Positions 42,963-52,049 of a DNA stretch of 64,000 nt are shown piece after piece. Position 1 is the stretch's first letter; every line of letters begins with the position of its first letter. The notes under the pieces are model-generated. The model had not been told where the DNA came from. It saw only the letters and a program-made list of their open reading frames with translations, and searched no databases. Origin of the DNA: CAVQXR01 sp963717955 (GTDB taxonomy: Bacteria > Actinomycetota > Thermoleophilia > Gaiellales > Gaiellaceae); the NCBI GenBank assembly GCA_963717955.1, contig CAVQXR010000001.1, positions 930,001-994,000 of the forward strand. Reading direction: 5' to 3'. Made by a program: the position numbers and the translations under genes.

Positions 42963-43604
42963 TCAGTCGAGCACGGCGTCGAGGCCCACGGTGAGGCCGG
43001 GCGGCAGGCCGCGCAGCCGCTCGAGCGCGAGCAGCACGCCGGGCACGAACGCCTCGCGGGAGGTGGTGTCGTGCCGGATCGTCAGGTACTGGCCGTCGGC
43101 GCCGAGAATGACCTCCTGGTGGGCGATGAGCCCGGGGAGGCGCACGGAGTGGATGGGGACGTCGCCGCCCATCCTGGCCGCGGTCGCCCTCGCCGTTCCC
43201 GACGGCGCGTCGACCTTCGTCTCGTGATGAAGCTCCACGATCTCGGCGTGCGGCATCAGGCGCGAGGCCTGCTCGGCGAAGCGCATCATCAGCACCGCGC
43301 CGATCGCGAAGTTCGGCACGACGAGGCACTGCACTCCCCGCTCCCTCGCCACCCGGTCGAGCTCCGCGAGCCCGTCGTCGGTCACGCCGGTCGTCCCGAT
43401 CAGGCACGGCACGCCTGCCGTGAGGCACGCGACCGCGTTGTCGCGCACCGCGGCCGGTGCGGTGAAGTCCACGGCCGCGTCGAAGCCGGCCGGCTCGACG
43501 TGCTCCCCGAGCTCGACGCCCGTCACGGCGTGCCCGGCCTCGACCAGCCGGGGGCCGAGCGCGGATCCGACCTTGCCGTCGCGCCCGAAGAGGACGATGT
43601 TCAT
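42963..43604 (-). CDS. dapB: 4-hydroxy-tetrahydrodipicolinate reductase
   Basis: Reduces the DapA product to tetrahydrodipicolinate with NAD(P)H. A compact 213-residue version: NIVLFGRDGKVGSALG (dinucleotide fold), CLIGTTGVTDD, PNFAIGAVLMMRFA, IVELHHETKVDAPSGTA (catalytic His pair and Lys) and HAVRL-like IHSVRLPGL. It lacks a loop of about 25 residues found in M. tuberculosis DapB. ATG 43604 overlaps the stop of the M16 peptidase gene (ATGA), an actinobacterial hallmark. A GC hairpin CGGGCC-TCC-GGCCCG follows the stop. Confidence 0.93.
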   Translation of the reverse strand: MNIVLFGRDGKVGSALGPRLVEAGHAVTGVELGEHVEPAGFDAAVDFTAPAAVRDNAVACLTAGVPCLIGTTGVTDDGLAELDRVARERGVQCLVVPNFAIGAVLMMRFAEQASRLMPHAEIVELHHETKVDAPSGTARATAARMGGDVPIHSVRLPGLIAHQEVILGADGQYLTIRHDTTSREAFVPGVLLALERLRGLPPGLTVGLDAVLD

Positions 43605-44893
43605 GCTGCCGCGGCCTCCGGCAACGCCGGGTTCAGGAGGCCGGCCGCCCCTCGCAGCACGCGCTCGTCGGGGCCGATCCCCGCGACGGCGAGACGCTCG
43701 GGGGCGAGCAGCTCCGCTGCGAGCGCCGACACCTGATCGACCTCGACCGCGTCGACGCACTCGATGATCTCCTCCGGGGTGAGCAGCTCGACACTGGTGA
43801 CGAGTGACTTGCCGAGCCGCGTCACCCGGTTCGAGGTCGACTCGAGCGAGAGCATGATCCTGCCCTTGAGGTTCTCCTTCGCCCGCCGCAGCTCCGTCGC
43901 CGCGATACCCCCGCCGGCCACGTCCGCGATCTCGTCGGCGACGATCCGGAGGCACTCCTCGACGTGCTCCTCCCGCGTGCCGACGTACACCCCCACCTCG
44001 CCCGTCTCCTCGTAGAGGGACGCGAACGTGTACACGCTGTAGGCGAGGCCGCGCTTCTCACGGATCTCCTGGAACAGCCGGGACGACGCCGACCCGCCGA
44101 GGATCGCGTCGAGCAGCGACGCGGCGAACCGCCTCGGATCGTCGCGGGCGAGCCCGGGGGCCCCGGCGCACACGTGGTACTGCTCGGTGTCCTTGCGGTG
44201 GAAGGTGAGCACCGGTGGGGGCACGGCCGAGAGCGGGCGCCGCGGCGCCGTCGCGCGGCCGACCGCCGGGGAGCCCGGGATGCGGGGCGAGAGCAGCGAC
44301 AGGAGCCGCCCGTGGTCGACGCTGCCGGCCGCAGCGACGACGATCCTCGGCGCCGCGTAGCGGGAGCGATGGAACGCGCGGAGGGATCGGCGCGAGACCG
44401 TCGAGATCACCTCGGCGCGGCCGATCACCGGCCGGCCGAGCTCGTGGTCGCCGAAGATCGCCGGCCCGAGCAGGTCGTGGACGTGGTCGTGGGGAGCATC
44501 CTCGACCATGGCGATCTCCTCGAGCACGACCTCCCGCTCGGCGTCGAGATCGTCGAGGGTCGGCGCGTACACCATCTCGGTCATCACGTCGAGCGCGGTC
44601 TCGAGGTGGGCGTCCATCACCCGCGCGAAGACGACCGTGTACTCGCGGGTCGTCATCGCGTTGAGCTCGCCCCCGGCGCCGTCGAACGTCTCGGCGATCT
44701 CGAGCGCCGAGTACGAGTCCGTGCCGCGGAACAGCAGGTGCTCGAGAAAGTGCGTGACGCCCGCGCGGGCGTCGGTCTCGTCCCGCGATCCGGTCGCGAT
44801 CCAGAAGCCGAGCGCGACCGATCGGACCCGGTCGAGTCGCTCCGTGATCACCCGCTCCCCGGTCGGCAGCGTCGTGAGGCGCTCGTCGCCCAC
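43601..44893 (-). CDS. M16 family zinc metallopeptidase
   Basis: A 430-residue insulinase/processing-peptidase-like protease encoded between pnp and dapB, as in many actinobacteria. The inverted zinc motif HxxEH is HFLEH at 48-52 with the distal Glu around ALDVMTEMVYAP...EREVVLEEIAMVED. The second inactive-like domain begins near QYHVCAGAPGL. GTG 44893 sits at the very end of palindromic element 2 (CTAG-TG overlap), so the element may carry its promoter or control its translation. Confidence 0.92.
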   Translation of the reverse strand: MGDERLTTLPTGERVITERLDRVRSVALGFWIATGSRDETDARAGVTHFLEHLLFRGTDSYSALEIAETFDGAGGELNAMTTREYTVVFARVMDAHLETALDVMTEMVYAPTLDDLDAEREVVLEEIAMVEDAPHDHVHDLLGPAIFGDHELGRPVIGRAEVISTVSRRSLRAFHRSRYAAPRIVVAAAGSVDHGRLLSLLSPRIPGSPAVGRATAPRRPLSAVPPPVLTFHRKDTEQYHVCAGAPGLARDDPRRFAASLLDAILGGSASSRLFQEIREKRGLAYSVYTFASLYEETGEVGVYVGTREEHVEECLRIVADEIADVAGGGIAATELRRAKENLKGRIMLSLESTSNRVTRLGKSLVTSVELLTPEEIIECVDAVEVDQVSALAAELLAPERLAVAGIGPDERVLRGAAGLLNPALPEAAAA

Positions 44894-45068
44894 TAGTCGT
44901 CTCCCCGGGGGGTGCGGGGCCCATTCGCCGGCGAAAACCGAGCAGGCCGAGAACGCAGGGACCCCCGGTAGCGGCAGAAGGTATCGGGGCGACCGAGAAC
45001 GACGACACGCGAAGCGTTTGCAGCCGCGCGAAGGGGTGGCGAGCTTCCCGGAGCGACCACTCAGCTAG
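44893..45068. repeat. 176-bp palindromic element, diverged relative of 37767-37934 (copy 2)
   Basis: Bounded by CTAG (44893-44896 and 45065-45068). In the plus orientation it shares ordered blocks with the minus strand of copy 1: ACGCAGGGA (44953-44961), CGACCGAG-ACG (44990-45001) and GCGTT(T)GCAGCCGC (45014-45027). The spacing between the last two is identical (24 bases) in both copies. The central hairpin CCCCGGTA with TATCGGGG differs in sequence from copy 1 but still pairs. As in copy 1, one CTAG contains the TAG stop of the upstream gene, here the reductase at 45065. Confidence 0.7.
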
Positions 45069-46246
45069 GTCCCTTCCGGGCGGTAGCGATGCCCGGGGCT
45101 GCCCGCGAGCTCGGCGAGCGCCTCGACGGCCTTGAGCGGGCCGCGCGCGATCCCGGCGGCGGCGCCGGGGTGGCTCAGATCCCCCCGCAGGAGCCCCTCG
45201 ACGACGGGCCAGACGAAGCGCGGGCGCGACAGCGCGAACGCGAGCCGCGGGTACCGGTCGAAGGCGATCTTCGCCCCCCAGGACGCGGAGGCCATGCGAC
45301 CGAGCGAGCGCCGGATCGCCACGTCGTAGGCGGAGAGGTCGCGGGCCCGCCCTGCAAGCAGGGCCGCGACGGCATCGGCCGCGTGCCGCGCGGAGACGAA
45401 GCACTCGTACATTCCGTCCCCGGACAGCGGGTCGACGAGACCGGCGGCGTCCCCGACGACGAGCGCGCGCCCGCGCGCAAGCGGCACCTCGGGCCTGCGC
45501 AGCGGCAGCCGGTGCCCGCGGACGTCCTCGACCTCCGCGTCGCGCATGCCGTGGGCGGCGCAGAGGACGCGGAGGTGCTCGCGCAGGCGCGGTCCCTCCG
45601 CCTCCCAGCCGCCGACGCCGACGTTCACGTGGTCGCCCTTCGGGAAGACCCACCCGTAGCCGCCGGGCACCGTCCCGAGCTCGAGCACGGCCCGCCCCGC
45701 GTACCGGCCGGCATCGACGCTCGAGTACGGCACGTTGCCCTCGAGGGCGACGCCGTACACCGGACCGGTCCCGAGCTCGAGCTGCCGCGCCGACACGCCG
45801 TTCGCCCCGTCCGCCCCGACGAGGGCGGCCGCGGTGACCGTCTCCTCGCCGATCTCGACCTCGACGCGGCCGTCGAGCGCCCGAACCGCGCTCACCCGCG
45901 CCTCGAGCCGGACCGTGACGCCCGCGGACGCGGCCGCCTCGACGAGGAAGTGGTCGAGCCGCGTGCGCCGGGTCATCGCGATCAGCGGCCCGCGGCCCGC
46001 CCGCTCGTACGCGCGGCCGTAGCCGAGCCGGAGCACGAGCCGGTCGACGACGTGCTCCACGACGGGGTCGACCGAGATCGGAAGCTCCCGCAGCGCGCGG
46101 CCGGTCAGCCCGCCCCCGCAGGGCTTGTCGCGCGGGAACCGTGCCCGGTCGAGCAGCAGGACGGACGCGCCCTCGCGGGCGAGCCGGAGCGCGGTCACCG
46201 ACCCGGCCGGGCCCGCGCCCACGACGATCGCGTCGAATCCGGCCAC
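45065..46246 (-). CDS. geranylgeranyl-reductase-family FAD oxidoreductase
   Basis: A flavoprotein of 393 residues resembling geranylgeranyl reductases that saturate isoprenoid chains of quinones, carotenoids or lipids. It has the FAD motif VVGAGPAGSVTALRLA, the family signature KPCGGGLTGRAL near residue 43, GADGANGVSAR, and the distal FAD motif ALVVGDAAGLVDPLSGDGMYE. GTG 46246 lies 6 bases after CATAAT (46253-46258). It interrupts the usual pnp-M16 order and so looks like an insertion. Confidence 0.88.
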   Translation of the reverse strand: MAGFDAIVVGAGPAGSVTALRLAREGASVLLLDRARFPRDKPCGGGLTGRALRELPISVDPVVEHVVDRLVLRLGYGRAYERAGRGPLIAMTRRTRLDHFLVEAAASAGVTVRLEARVSAVRALDGRVEVEIGEETVTAAALVGADGANGVSARQLELGTGPVYGVALEGNVPYSSVDAGRYAGRAVLELGTVPGGYGWVFPKGDHVNVGVGGWEAEGPRLREHLRVLCAAHGMRDAEVEDVRGHRLPLRRPEVPLARGRALVVGDAAGLVDPLSGDGMYECFVSARHAADAVAALLAGRARDLSAYDVAIRRSLGRMASASWGAKIAFDRYPRLAFALSRPRFVWPVVEGLLRGDLSHPGAAAGIARGPLKAVEALAELAGSPGHRYRPEGT

Positions 46247-46329
46247 GCGCCGATTATGCCGACCGGGATCGGCCGGGGCGAGCGAGGGGGCGGCGGGCGC
46301 CGCCTCCTCGCCTTCGCCCGATTGTCGCG

Positions 46330-48816
46330 TCAGTCTCGCCGCGGGCCCCGGTCACGTCCCCGGTCACGGCCGCCGCGCCCGCCGTCGCGGGGCTCGCGGG
46401 GCTCCGGCGCGGGAACGTCCTTCGCCCGCTCCATGAGATCCTCCGGGCTGATCATCCCGCCGTCCTCGTGCTTGCCGATCAGCTTGAGGCTGATCCGGCC
46501 CCGGGCCTTGTCGACCTCCTGCACGAGCACGTCGACGACGTCTCCCTTCTGCAGGGCCTGCTCGATGTGCTGGAGCCTGCCGGGGCCGACGTTCGAGACG
46601 TGGAGGAGCCCGTCGGTGCCCTTCTTCAGCTCGACGAACGCGCCGAAATCCGTCGTCCGCACGACCTTGCCGGTGTAGGTGTCCCCCGCCTCCGGCTCCT
46701 TGGTCAGCGCGCGGATCGCGGTCGCAGCCCCGTCGGCCTTGGTGCCGTCCGTCGCGTAGACGAGCACCGTGCCGTCCTCGCCAATATCGATCTGGACCTC
46801 GTATTCGGCCTCGAGCGAACGGATCGTCTCCCCGCCCTTGCCGATCACGAGCCCGATGTACTCGGGGTCGATCAGGACCGTCGAGATCCGCGGGGCGTGC
46901 TCGGGGAGCTCCTCGCGGGCCTCCGCGAGCGTCTCGGCCATCCTGTCGAGGATGAAGTCGCGGGCTTCGCGCGCCTGGGAGAGCGCGGAGCGCAGGATCT
47001 CCTGCGTGACGCCGGTGATCTTGATGTCCATCTGCAGCGCCGTGATCCCGAGGCGCGTCCCGGCGACCTTGAAGTCCATGTCGCCGAGGTGGTCCTCGGC
47101 GCCCTGGATGTCGGTGAGGATGACGTGGTCGTCGCCCTCCTTGATCAGCCCCATCGCGATTCCGGCCACCGGACGCTTCATCTTCACGCCGGCGGCGAGC
47201 ATCGCGAGCGTCGACGCACAGACCGAGCCCATCGAGGACGAGCCGTTGGACTCGAGCGTCTCCGAGACGAGCCGCACCGTGTAGGGGAACTCGGACGCGT
47301 CGGGGATCATCCGCTCGAGCGCTCGCTGCGCGAGGTTGCCGTGCCCGATGTCACGCCGCTTCGGGCCTCGCATGAACCCGACCTCCCCCACCGAGTACGG
47401 CGGGAAGTTGTAGTGGTGCATGAAGCGACGCTCCTCCTCCAGGGAGAGGTCGTCGATCCTCTGCCCCTCCTTGGCCGTGCCGAGCGTGAGCAGGGAGAGA
47501 ATCTGCGTCTGGCCGCGCGTGAAGATCGCCGAGCCGTGCACCCGCGGCGCGACGTCGATCTCACAGCTGATCGGGCGGATCTCCTCGGTGCCCCGACCGT
47601 CGGGACGACGCTTCTCGACGGCGATCTTGCGGCGGACGAGATCCTTGTAGATCGTCTCGGCCGCCTTCTTCAGGTACTGCTTCGTGACCGCGTCCCGGGG
47701 GCCGGGGCCGGCTCCGGGCTCGGCGTCGGCGGACACCGGGCCGCCGGGGAACGGGAGCCGCACCTCGTCGACGATCCGGGCGTGCAGGAGGTCGCGCTTC
47801 GCCGACTTCAGCTCCTTCGAGTCCTGCTCGGCGTCGGTGAGCGCGCGCAGGTCGACCTCGAACTGCTGCCTGACCGGCTCGAGCACGGCATCGAGGCGGG
47901 CCTTCTCGACGGTGGCGCCGAGCGATGCCTTCACCTGGATGCGCCGCACGATGTCGTCCTCGGTCGAGCTCATCGACAGCGCGGGGGCGAGCTCCGCCTC
48001 GAGCTCGTCCATCGCGGTCGCCGCCTCCCTGAGCCCTTCGGCCGCGATCCGCTCGCGGATCCGCGCCCCGGCGGTGGCCTCGAGCTCGTCGGTCAGGGAC
48101 GTGTCGAGGAGCTTCGGCCTGCCGGCGAGACCCCGCAGCTCGTCCTGCGCCTCGCAGATGCCTCGGATCTCGCGATGCGCGGCCTCGAGCGCCGCGATTA
48201 CCGTGTCCTCGGGCACCTCCTCGGCACCGCATTCGACCATCGTGATCGCATCCTTCGTCCCGACGACGAGCAGGTCGAGCGTGGACTCGAGCAGCTCGGG
48301 CAGCGTCGGGTCGACGATCAGCCGGCCGTCGTCGTCCATCCCGATGCGCACGGCCCCGACGGGCCCGAGGAACGGCAGCGACGAGATCACGAGCGCCGCC
48401 GAGGCGCCGTTGATCGCGAGCACGTCGTGCGCGACGATCTTGTCGGCCGAGAGCACCGTCGCGATCACCTGCACCTCGTTGCGGAACCCCTTCGGCCAGA
48501 GCGGCCGGATCGGGCGGTCGATCATGCGCGCGTTCAGGATCGCGCGCTCCGTCGGTCGTCCCTCGCGCTTGAAGAAGCCGCCGGGAATCTTCCCGGCGGC
48601 GTACATCCGCTCCTCGACGTCCACCGTGAGCGGGAAGAAGTCCGCCCCTTCCCGCGGTTCGAGCTTCCCCTGGGCGGTGGCGAGCACCATCGTGTCGCCG
48701 GAGCGCACGACGACGGCACCGTCCGCCTGCTTCGCGAGGCGGCCGGTCTCGAACACGAGCTCGCGCCCGCCGACGCTCCGCGTCACCACGTGACGCGTGG
48801 TCTCGACCATCGACAT
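46330..48816 (-). CDS. pnp: polynucleotide phosphorylase
   Basis: A trimeric phosphorolytic 3'-5' exoribonuclease of 828 residues. Two RNase PH domains flank a helical linker; the second carries FTRGQTQILSLLTLG and the catalytic GDHLGDMDFKV-type motif (EDHLGDMDFKVAGT). A KH domain (IGLVIGKGGETIRSLE) and an S1 domain (GDTYTGKVVRTTDFGAFVEL) follow, ending in an Arg/Gly tail. The mRNA leader contains a long hairpin after rpsO, as in other rpsO-pnp operons where PNPase autoregulates. Confidence 0.97.
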   Translation of the reverse strand: MSMVETTRHVVTRSVGGRELVFETGRLAKQADGAVVVRSGDTMVLATAQGKLEPREGADFFPLTVDVEERMYAAGKIPGGFFKREGRPTERAILNARMIDRPIRPLWPKGFRNEVQVIATVLSADKIVAHDVLAINGASAALVISSLPFLGPVGAVRIGMDDDGRLIVDPTLPELLESTLDLLVVGTKDAITMVECGAEEVPEDTVIAALEAAHREIRGICEAQDELRGLAGRPKLLDTSLTDELEATAGARIRERIAAEGLREAATAMDELEAELAPALSMSSTEDDIVRRIQVKASLGATVEKARLDAVLEPVRQQFEVDLRALTDAEQDSKELKSAKRDLLHARIVDEVRLPFPGGPVSADAEPGAGPGPRDAVTKQYLKKAAETIYKDLVRRKIAVEKRRPDGRGTEEIRPISCEIDVAPRVHGSAIFTRGQTQILSLLTLGTAKEGQRIDDLSLEEERRFMHHYNFPPYSVGEVGFMRGPKRRDIGHGNLAQRALERMIPDASEFPYTVRLVSETLESNGSSSMGSVCASTLAMLAAGVKMKRPVAGIAMGLIKEGDDHVILTDIQGAEDHLGDMDFKVAGTRLGITALQMDIKITGVTQEILRSALSQAREARDFILDRMAETLAEAREELPEHAPRISTVLIDPEYIGLVIGKGGETIRSLEAEYEVQIDIGEDGTVLVYATDGTKADGAATAIRALTKEPEAGDTYTGKVVRTTDFGAFVELKKGTDGLLHVSNVGPGRLQHIEQALQKGDVVDVLVQEVDKARGRISLKLIGKHEDGGMISPEDLMERAKDVPAPEPREPRDGGRGGRDRGRDRGPRRD

Positions 48817-48849
48817 TCCCCTGTCTCCCTTCGTTCGGGCAGGAGATGA

Positions 48850-48910
48850 GGCGGAGGTTTGAGGCAGCCCCGAGGATCGCGGGAGCCCGGGGCTCCCTCA
48901 AACTTCCGCC
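48850..48910. promoter_or_regulatory. rpsO-pnp intergenic hairpin (candidate RNase III/PNPase autoregulation site)
   Basis: GGCGGAGGTTTGAGG (48850-48864) pairs with CCTCAAACTTCCGCC (48896-48910) with one mismatch, and inside it AGCCCCG (48866-48872) pairs with CGGGGCT (48888-48894). A second hairpin with CCGCCG and CGGCGG arms lies between this and the rpsO stop. A comparable structure regulates pnp in Escherichia coli and is cut by RNase III in Streptomyces. Confidence 0.7.
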
Positions 48911-48930
48911 GGCTCCCCTGCGGCGGTTTG

Positions 48931-49200
48931 CTAGCGGCGCAGACCGAGGTCCTTGATCAGCGTCCGGTAGCCCTCGAGATCCTTCCTCTGCAGATAGTTC
49001 AACAGGCGCCGGCGCTGACCGACCAGCTTCAACAGGCCACGACGGGAATGGTGATCCTTGTGGTTGGCCTGCATGTGCGCGGTCAGGTCGTTGATCCGCC
49101 TGGTGAGCAGCGCGATCTGGACCTCGGGAGACCCCGTGTCTGCGGGGCGCTTCCCGTACTGCTCGACGATCTCCTTCTTCGCTTCCGTGGTCAAGCTCAT
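48931..49200 (-). CDS. rpsO: 30S ribosomal protein S15
   Basis: An 89-residue primary 16S rRNA-binding protein. The sequence follows the family throughout (VEQYGKRPADTGSPEVQIALLTRRIN, then DHHSRRGLLKLVGQRRRLLNYL). ATG 49200, normal length. It leads the rpsO-pnp unit and is separated from ribF by 57 bases. Confidence 0.97.
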   Translation of the reverse strand: MSLTTEAKKEIVEQYGKRPADTGSPEVQIALLTRRINDLTAHMQANHKDHHSRRGLLKLVGQRRRLLNYLQRKDLEGYRTLIKDLGLRR

Positions 49201-49257
49201 ACGGCCTCAAGGCTACCAGAGGCGCATCTCCGCCCGGCGCCTCGACGGTCTCCGAGC

Positions 49258-50137
49258 TCAGCCCGGAGCCGCTGCCGCGCGCGCGGCAGCCACGTCGCTC
49301 GCGATCTGCTCCGCGAGCTCCTGCTCGCTCCCGAAGGCCCGCTCCTCACGGAGCCATCGCCAGAGCTCGAGGCGGACTTGGCGTCCGTACAGGTCGCCCT
49401 CGAAATCGAGCAGGAACGCCTCGATGCGACGCTCGTGGCCGCCGTAGTGCGGGTTCACCCCGATCGAGAGCGCCGTACGGAACGGCTTTCCGTCGACGAT
49501 CGCCGCTCCCGCGTAGATGCCGTACGCCGGCACCAGCAGGTTCGGCGGCACCGCGAGGTTCGCGGTCGGGAAGCCGAGCGTGGCACCGCGGCGGTCGCCC
49601 GGGACGACCACGCCCTCGAGCTCGTGCGGGCGTCCGAGCTGGGCGGCGGCGCCGAACGCGTCGCCGGAGAGGAGCAGCTCCCTGATGCGGCTCGAGGAGA
49701 CACCCTCGACGAGCGGGACCGGACGGACGTCGAAGCCCATCTCGCGCAGCAGGCGTCGCGTCGCCGCTCCGCCCGTGCCCGAACCGGAAGTTGTCGCCGG
49801 CGAGGATGACCCGCGCGCGCATCGGCTCGAGCACGAGGGGGACGAACTGCGCCGGCGACAGCCGGGCGAGCTCGGGCGTGAACTCGACGATCACGAGCTC
49901 GTCCACGCCGAGCGCCCGGATCAGCTCGACCTTGCGTTCGAGCGTCACGAGCAGCTTCACGTCGTAGCCGAGCACCTCCCGCGGGTGCGGCGAGAAGGTG
50001 ACGACGGCCGAGCGCAGCCCGGTCTCCATCGCCGCCCGGATCACCGCCTGGTGCCCGCGGTGGACGCCGTCGAACGTCCCGAGCGCGACCGCTCGGTCGA
50101 CGGGGTCGAGCCCGGCCGGATCGGACGAGACGATCAT
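49258..50137 (-). pseudogene. ribF: bifunctional riboflavin kinase/FAD synthetase with a single-base frameshift
   Basis: Makes FMN and FAD from riboflavin. From ATG 50137 the FAD synthetase half reads VALGTFDGVHRGHQAVI and VTFSPHPREVLG up to LAGDNFRFGHGRSGDAT near 49757. The continuation LLREMGFDVRPVPLVEGVSSSRIRELL, the kinase half with LGFPTANLAVPPNLLVPAYGIYAG, and the end at 49258 are in another frame. Removing one C in the GACGCCTG run restores DAT-LLREMGF. Both domains are otherwise well preserved. RibF is normally essential, so this most likely reflects a sequence error rather than a dead gene. ATG 50137 overlaps truB by 4 bases. Confidence 0.88.
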
Positions 50138-50955
50138 CGCGCCGGCATCACGGTCTCGGGCCGTGCAAGGCCGCCGCCGAGGCGGGCCACCGCCAGGAGC
50201 CTGCCGCCGTAGGTGAGGCGGGCACGGCCCTCGCCCTCACGGGGAATGGGGCGCCCGCTGAGGATCTTCCCGACCTCGTCGTCGGCGAGCGGCAGCTCGG
50301 GCAGGAACGGCAGCACGTCGCCGGCGTCGACCACGCGCTCCGGGTCTGCGTCCTCGACGCGAAACGGCCCGACGGACGTGCGACGGATGCTCTGGCAGTG
50401 GCCGCCGAGCCGGTCGGCGATCGCCCGGACGTACGTCCCGCTGGAGACGTGGAGCGCCACCGTCAGGAGCGGAGCGTCGAAGCTCACGACCTCCAGCTCG
50501 TACACGGTCGAGCGGCGGATGGGCATCTCGACCGCCACGCCCTTGCGCTTTAGACGGTACGCGCGCTGTCCCGCCACCTTGACCGCCGACGCAGCAGGGA
50601 TCGGCAGCTCGACGTCCCCCGTGACGGCGGCGAGCGCGGCCTCGAGATCGACGGGGACCTCCGTCTGCTCGATCACCTCGCCCTCCTGGTCGCCGGTGCC
50701 GGTGCGCTGCCCGAGCACGATCTCGGTCACGTAGCGCTTGTCGAGCCCGACGAGGTACCGGGCGAGCCGCGTCGCGGGGCCGAGCAACACGAGCAGCAGG
50801 CCGCTCGCGAGCGGGTCGAGGGTGCCCGCGTGACCGGCCTTCACACCGAAGCGCTTCCTGACCGAGCGGACGACGGCGAACGACGACGGCCCCACGCGCT
50901 TGTCCATCAGGACGAGCCCGGTGGGGGGACGGGACGTCGCCGGGGCGGCCTCCAC
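50134..50955 (-). CDS. truB: tRNA pseudouridine-55 synthase
   Basis: Converts U55 in the T-loop of tRNAs to pseudouridine. The catalytic Asp is in HAGTLDPLASG (Asp47); other motifs are KRYVTEIVLGQRTGTGDQEG and VSSGTYVRAIADRLG. The length of 273 includes a C-terminal PUA-like segment. Its stop overlaps ribF and it follows the DHH phosphoesterase gene at 4 bases, matching the conserved order. Confidence 0.95.
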   Translation of the reverse strand: MEAAPATSRPPTGLVLMDKRVGPSSFAVVRSVRKRFGVKAGHAGTLDPLASGLLLVLLGPATRLARYLVGLDKRYVTEIVLGQRTGTGDQEGEVIEQTEVPVDLEAALAAVTGDVELPIPAASAVKVAGQRAYRLKRKGVAVEMPIRRSTVYELEVVSFDAPLLTVALHVSSGTYVRAIADRLGGHCQSIRRTSVGPFRVEDADPERVVDAGDVLPFLPELPLADDEVGKILSGRPIPREGEGRARLTYGGRLLAVARLGGGLARPETVMPAR

Positions 50956-50959
50956 CGGG

Positions 50960-51994
50960 CTACGCGCCGCGAGACTGCGCGAGATAGCCGTCCCGGATGA
51001 TGGTGATGATCTCCTCCGCCGTTCCCTCGCTCGAGAATCCGGCCGCCTGACGGTGCCCGCCGCCGCCGGCCGACCGCGCGATCGCGGAGACGTCGATGTG
51101 CGGCGCGGTCGTGCGCAGGCTGATCCGCCACAGAGGGCCGGCGGTCGTCGGCGGCTGTCTGATCAACGCGACGACGTCCGCGCCCTCGACCTTGCGGATC
51201 GTGTCGATGATCCCCTCGGCGAACGGCTCCGTCGCGCCGGCGTCCGCGAAGTCCTCTCTGACGAGCCAGGCGATGACGAGCCTGCCGCCCTCGTACGCCC
51301 TGGCGGAGTCCAGCGCGCGGCCGAGCAGCTTCAGCTTCGGGTAGGGGACGCTCTCGTAGACGCCCTGGAACACGCGATGGATGTCGGCGCCGGCCTCCAT
51401 CAGCTCCGCGGCGAGCCGAAGCGCCCGCGGCGTCGTGTTCGCGTACTGGAACCGGCCGGTGTCCGTGACGAGCGCGATGTAGAGCGCTTCCGCCATCGCC
51501 GGCGTGAGCCGGACGCCGAGGTCGGCGAGGACGTCGCGGAGGATCTCGCCGGTGGACGAGGCGTCCGGGACGACCAGGTTGACGTCTCCGAACCGCGTGT
51601 TGTCGTGATGGTGGTCGATGTCGACGACGAGGGGTGCCCGCTCGAGCAGGCCCGGGTCGGGGCCGAGTCGCCGGTCGTTCGCGCAGTCGAGCGCGAGCAC
51701 GACCCGGCCCGTAGCCTCGGCGGGCAGGTCTCCCCGGCGCACGGACGAGAGATCCATGAACCCGTACTCGTTCGGCAACGGCACCTCGCCGGCGAGGTAC
51801 ATGAGCGAGTCCTTCGACAGCTCCCCGAGGGCGAGGTGCATCGCGACGAGCGAGCCGAGAGCGTCGCCGTCCGGGTTCTCGTGCGTGGTCACGAGGAACA
51901 GGTCCTGCTCCCGGATCGTCTCGGCCACGGCCCTCCTCGAATCGGCGACGCTGGTCACCGATCGGACGTGCGCGCCTGCGCCGACATCGCTCAT
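50960..51994 (-). CDS. DHH-family phosphoesterase (NrnA-like)
   Basis: A bifunctional oligoribonuclease and pAp phosphatase-like protein of 344 residues. Metal motifs are TTHENPDGDALGS, VLALDCAND and the DHH motif VVDIDHHHDNT; the DHHA1 domain ends with GGGGHRQAAGF for substrate binding. It is encoded between rbfA and truB as in other actinobacteria. TACGAT at 52004-52009 is 9 bases before ATG 51994. Confidence 0.92.
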   Translation of the reverse strand: MSDVGAGAHVRSVTSVADSRRAVAETIREQDLFLVTTHENPDGDALGSLVAMHLALGELSKDSLMYLAGEVPLPNEYGFMDLSSVRRGDLPAEATGRVVLALDCANDRRLGPDPGLLERAPLVVDIDHHHDNTRFGDVNLVVPDASSTGEILRDVLADLGVRLTPAMAEALYIALVTDTGRFQYANTTPRALRLAAELMEAGADIHRVFQGVYESVPYPKLKLLGRALDSARAYEGGRLVIAWLVREDFADAGATEPFAEGIIDTIRKVEGADVVALIRQPPTTAGPLWRISLRTTAPHIDVSAIARSAGGGGHRQAAGFSSEGTAEEIITIIRDGYLAQSRGA

Positions 51995-52049
51995 CGCCGA
52001 CCGATCGTACTCAAGAGCACGGCCGTCGAGCGCCGGCAGGCAGGCCGCC

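Noticed and set aside
44941..45060. tRNA or known small RNA gene in the second palindromic element
   Set aside because: No cloverleaf or TPsiC-loop consensus. No tRNA or rRNA gene was recognised anywhere in the window.
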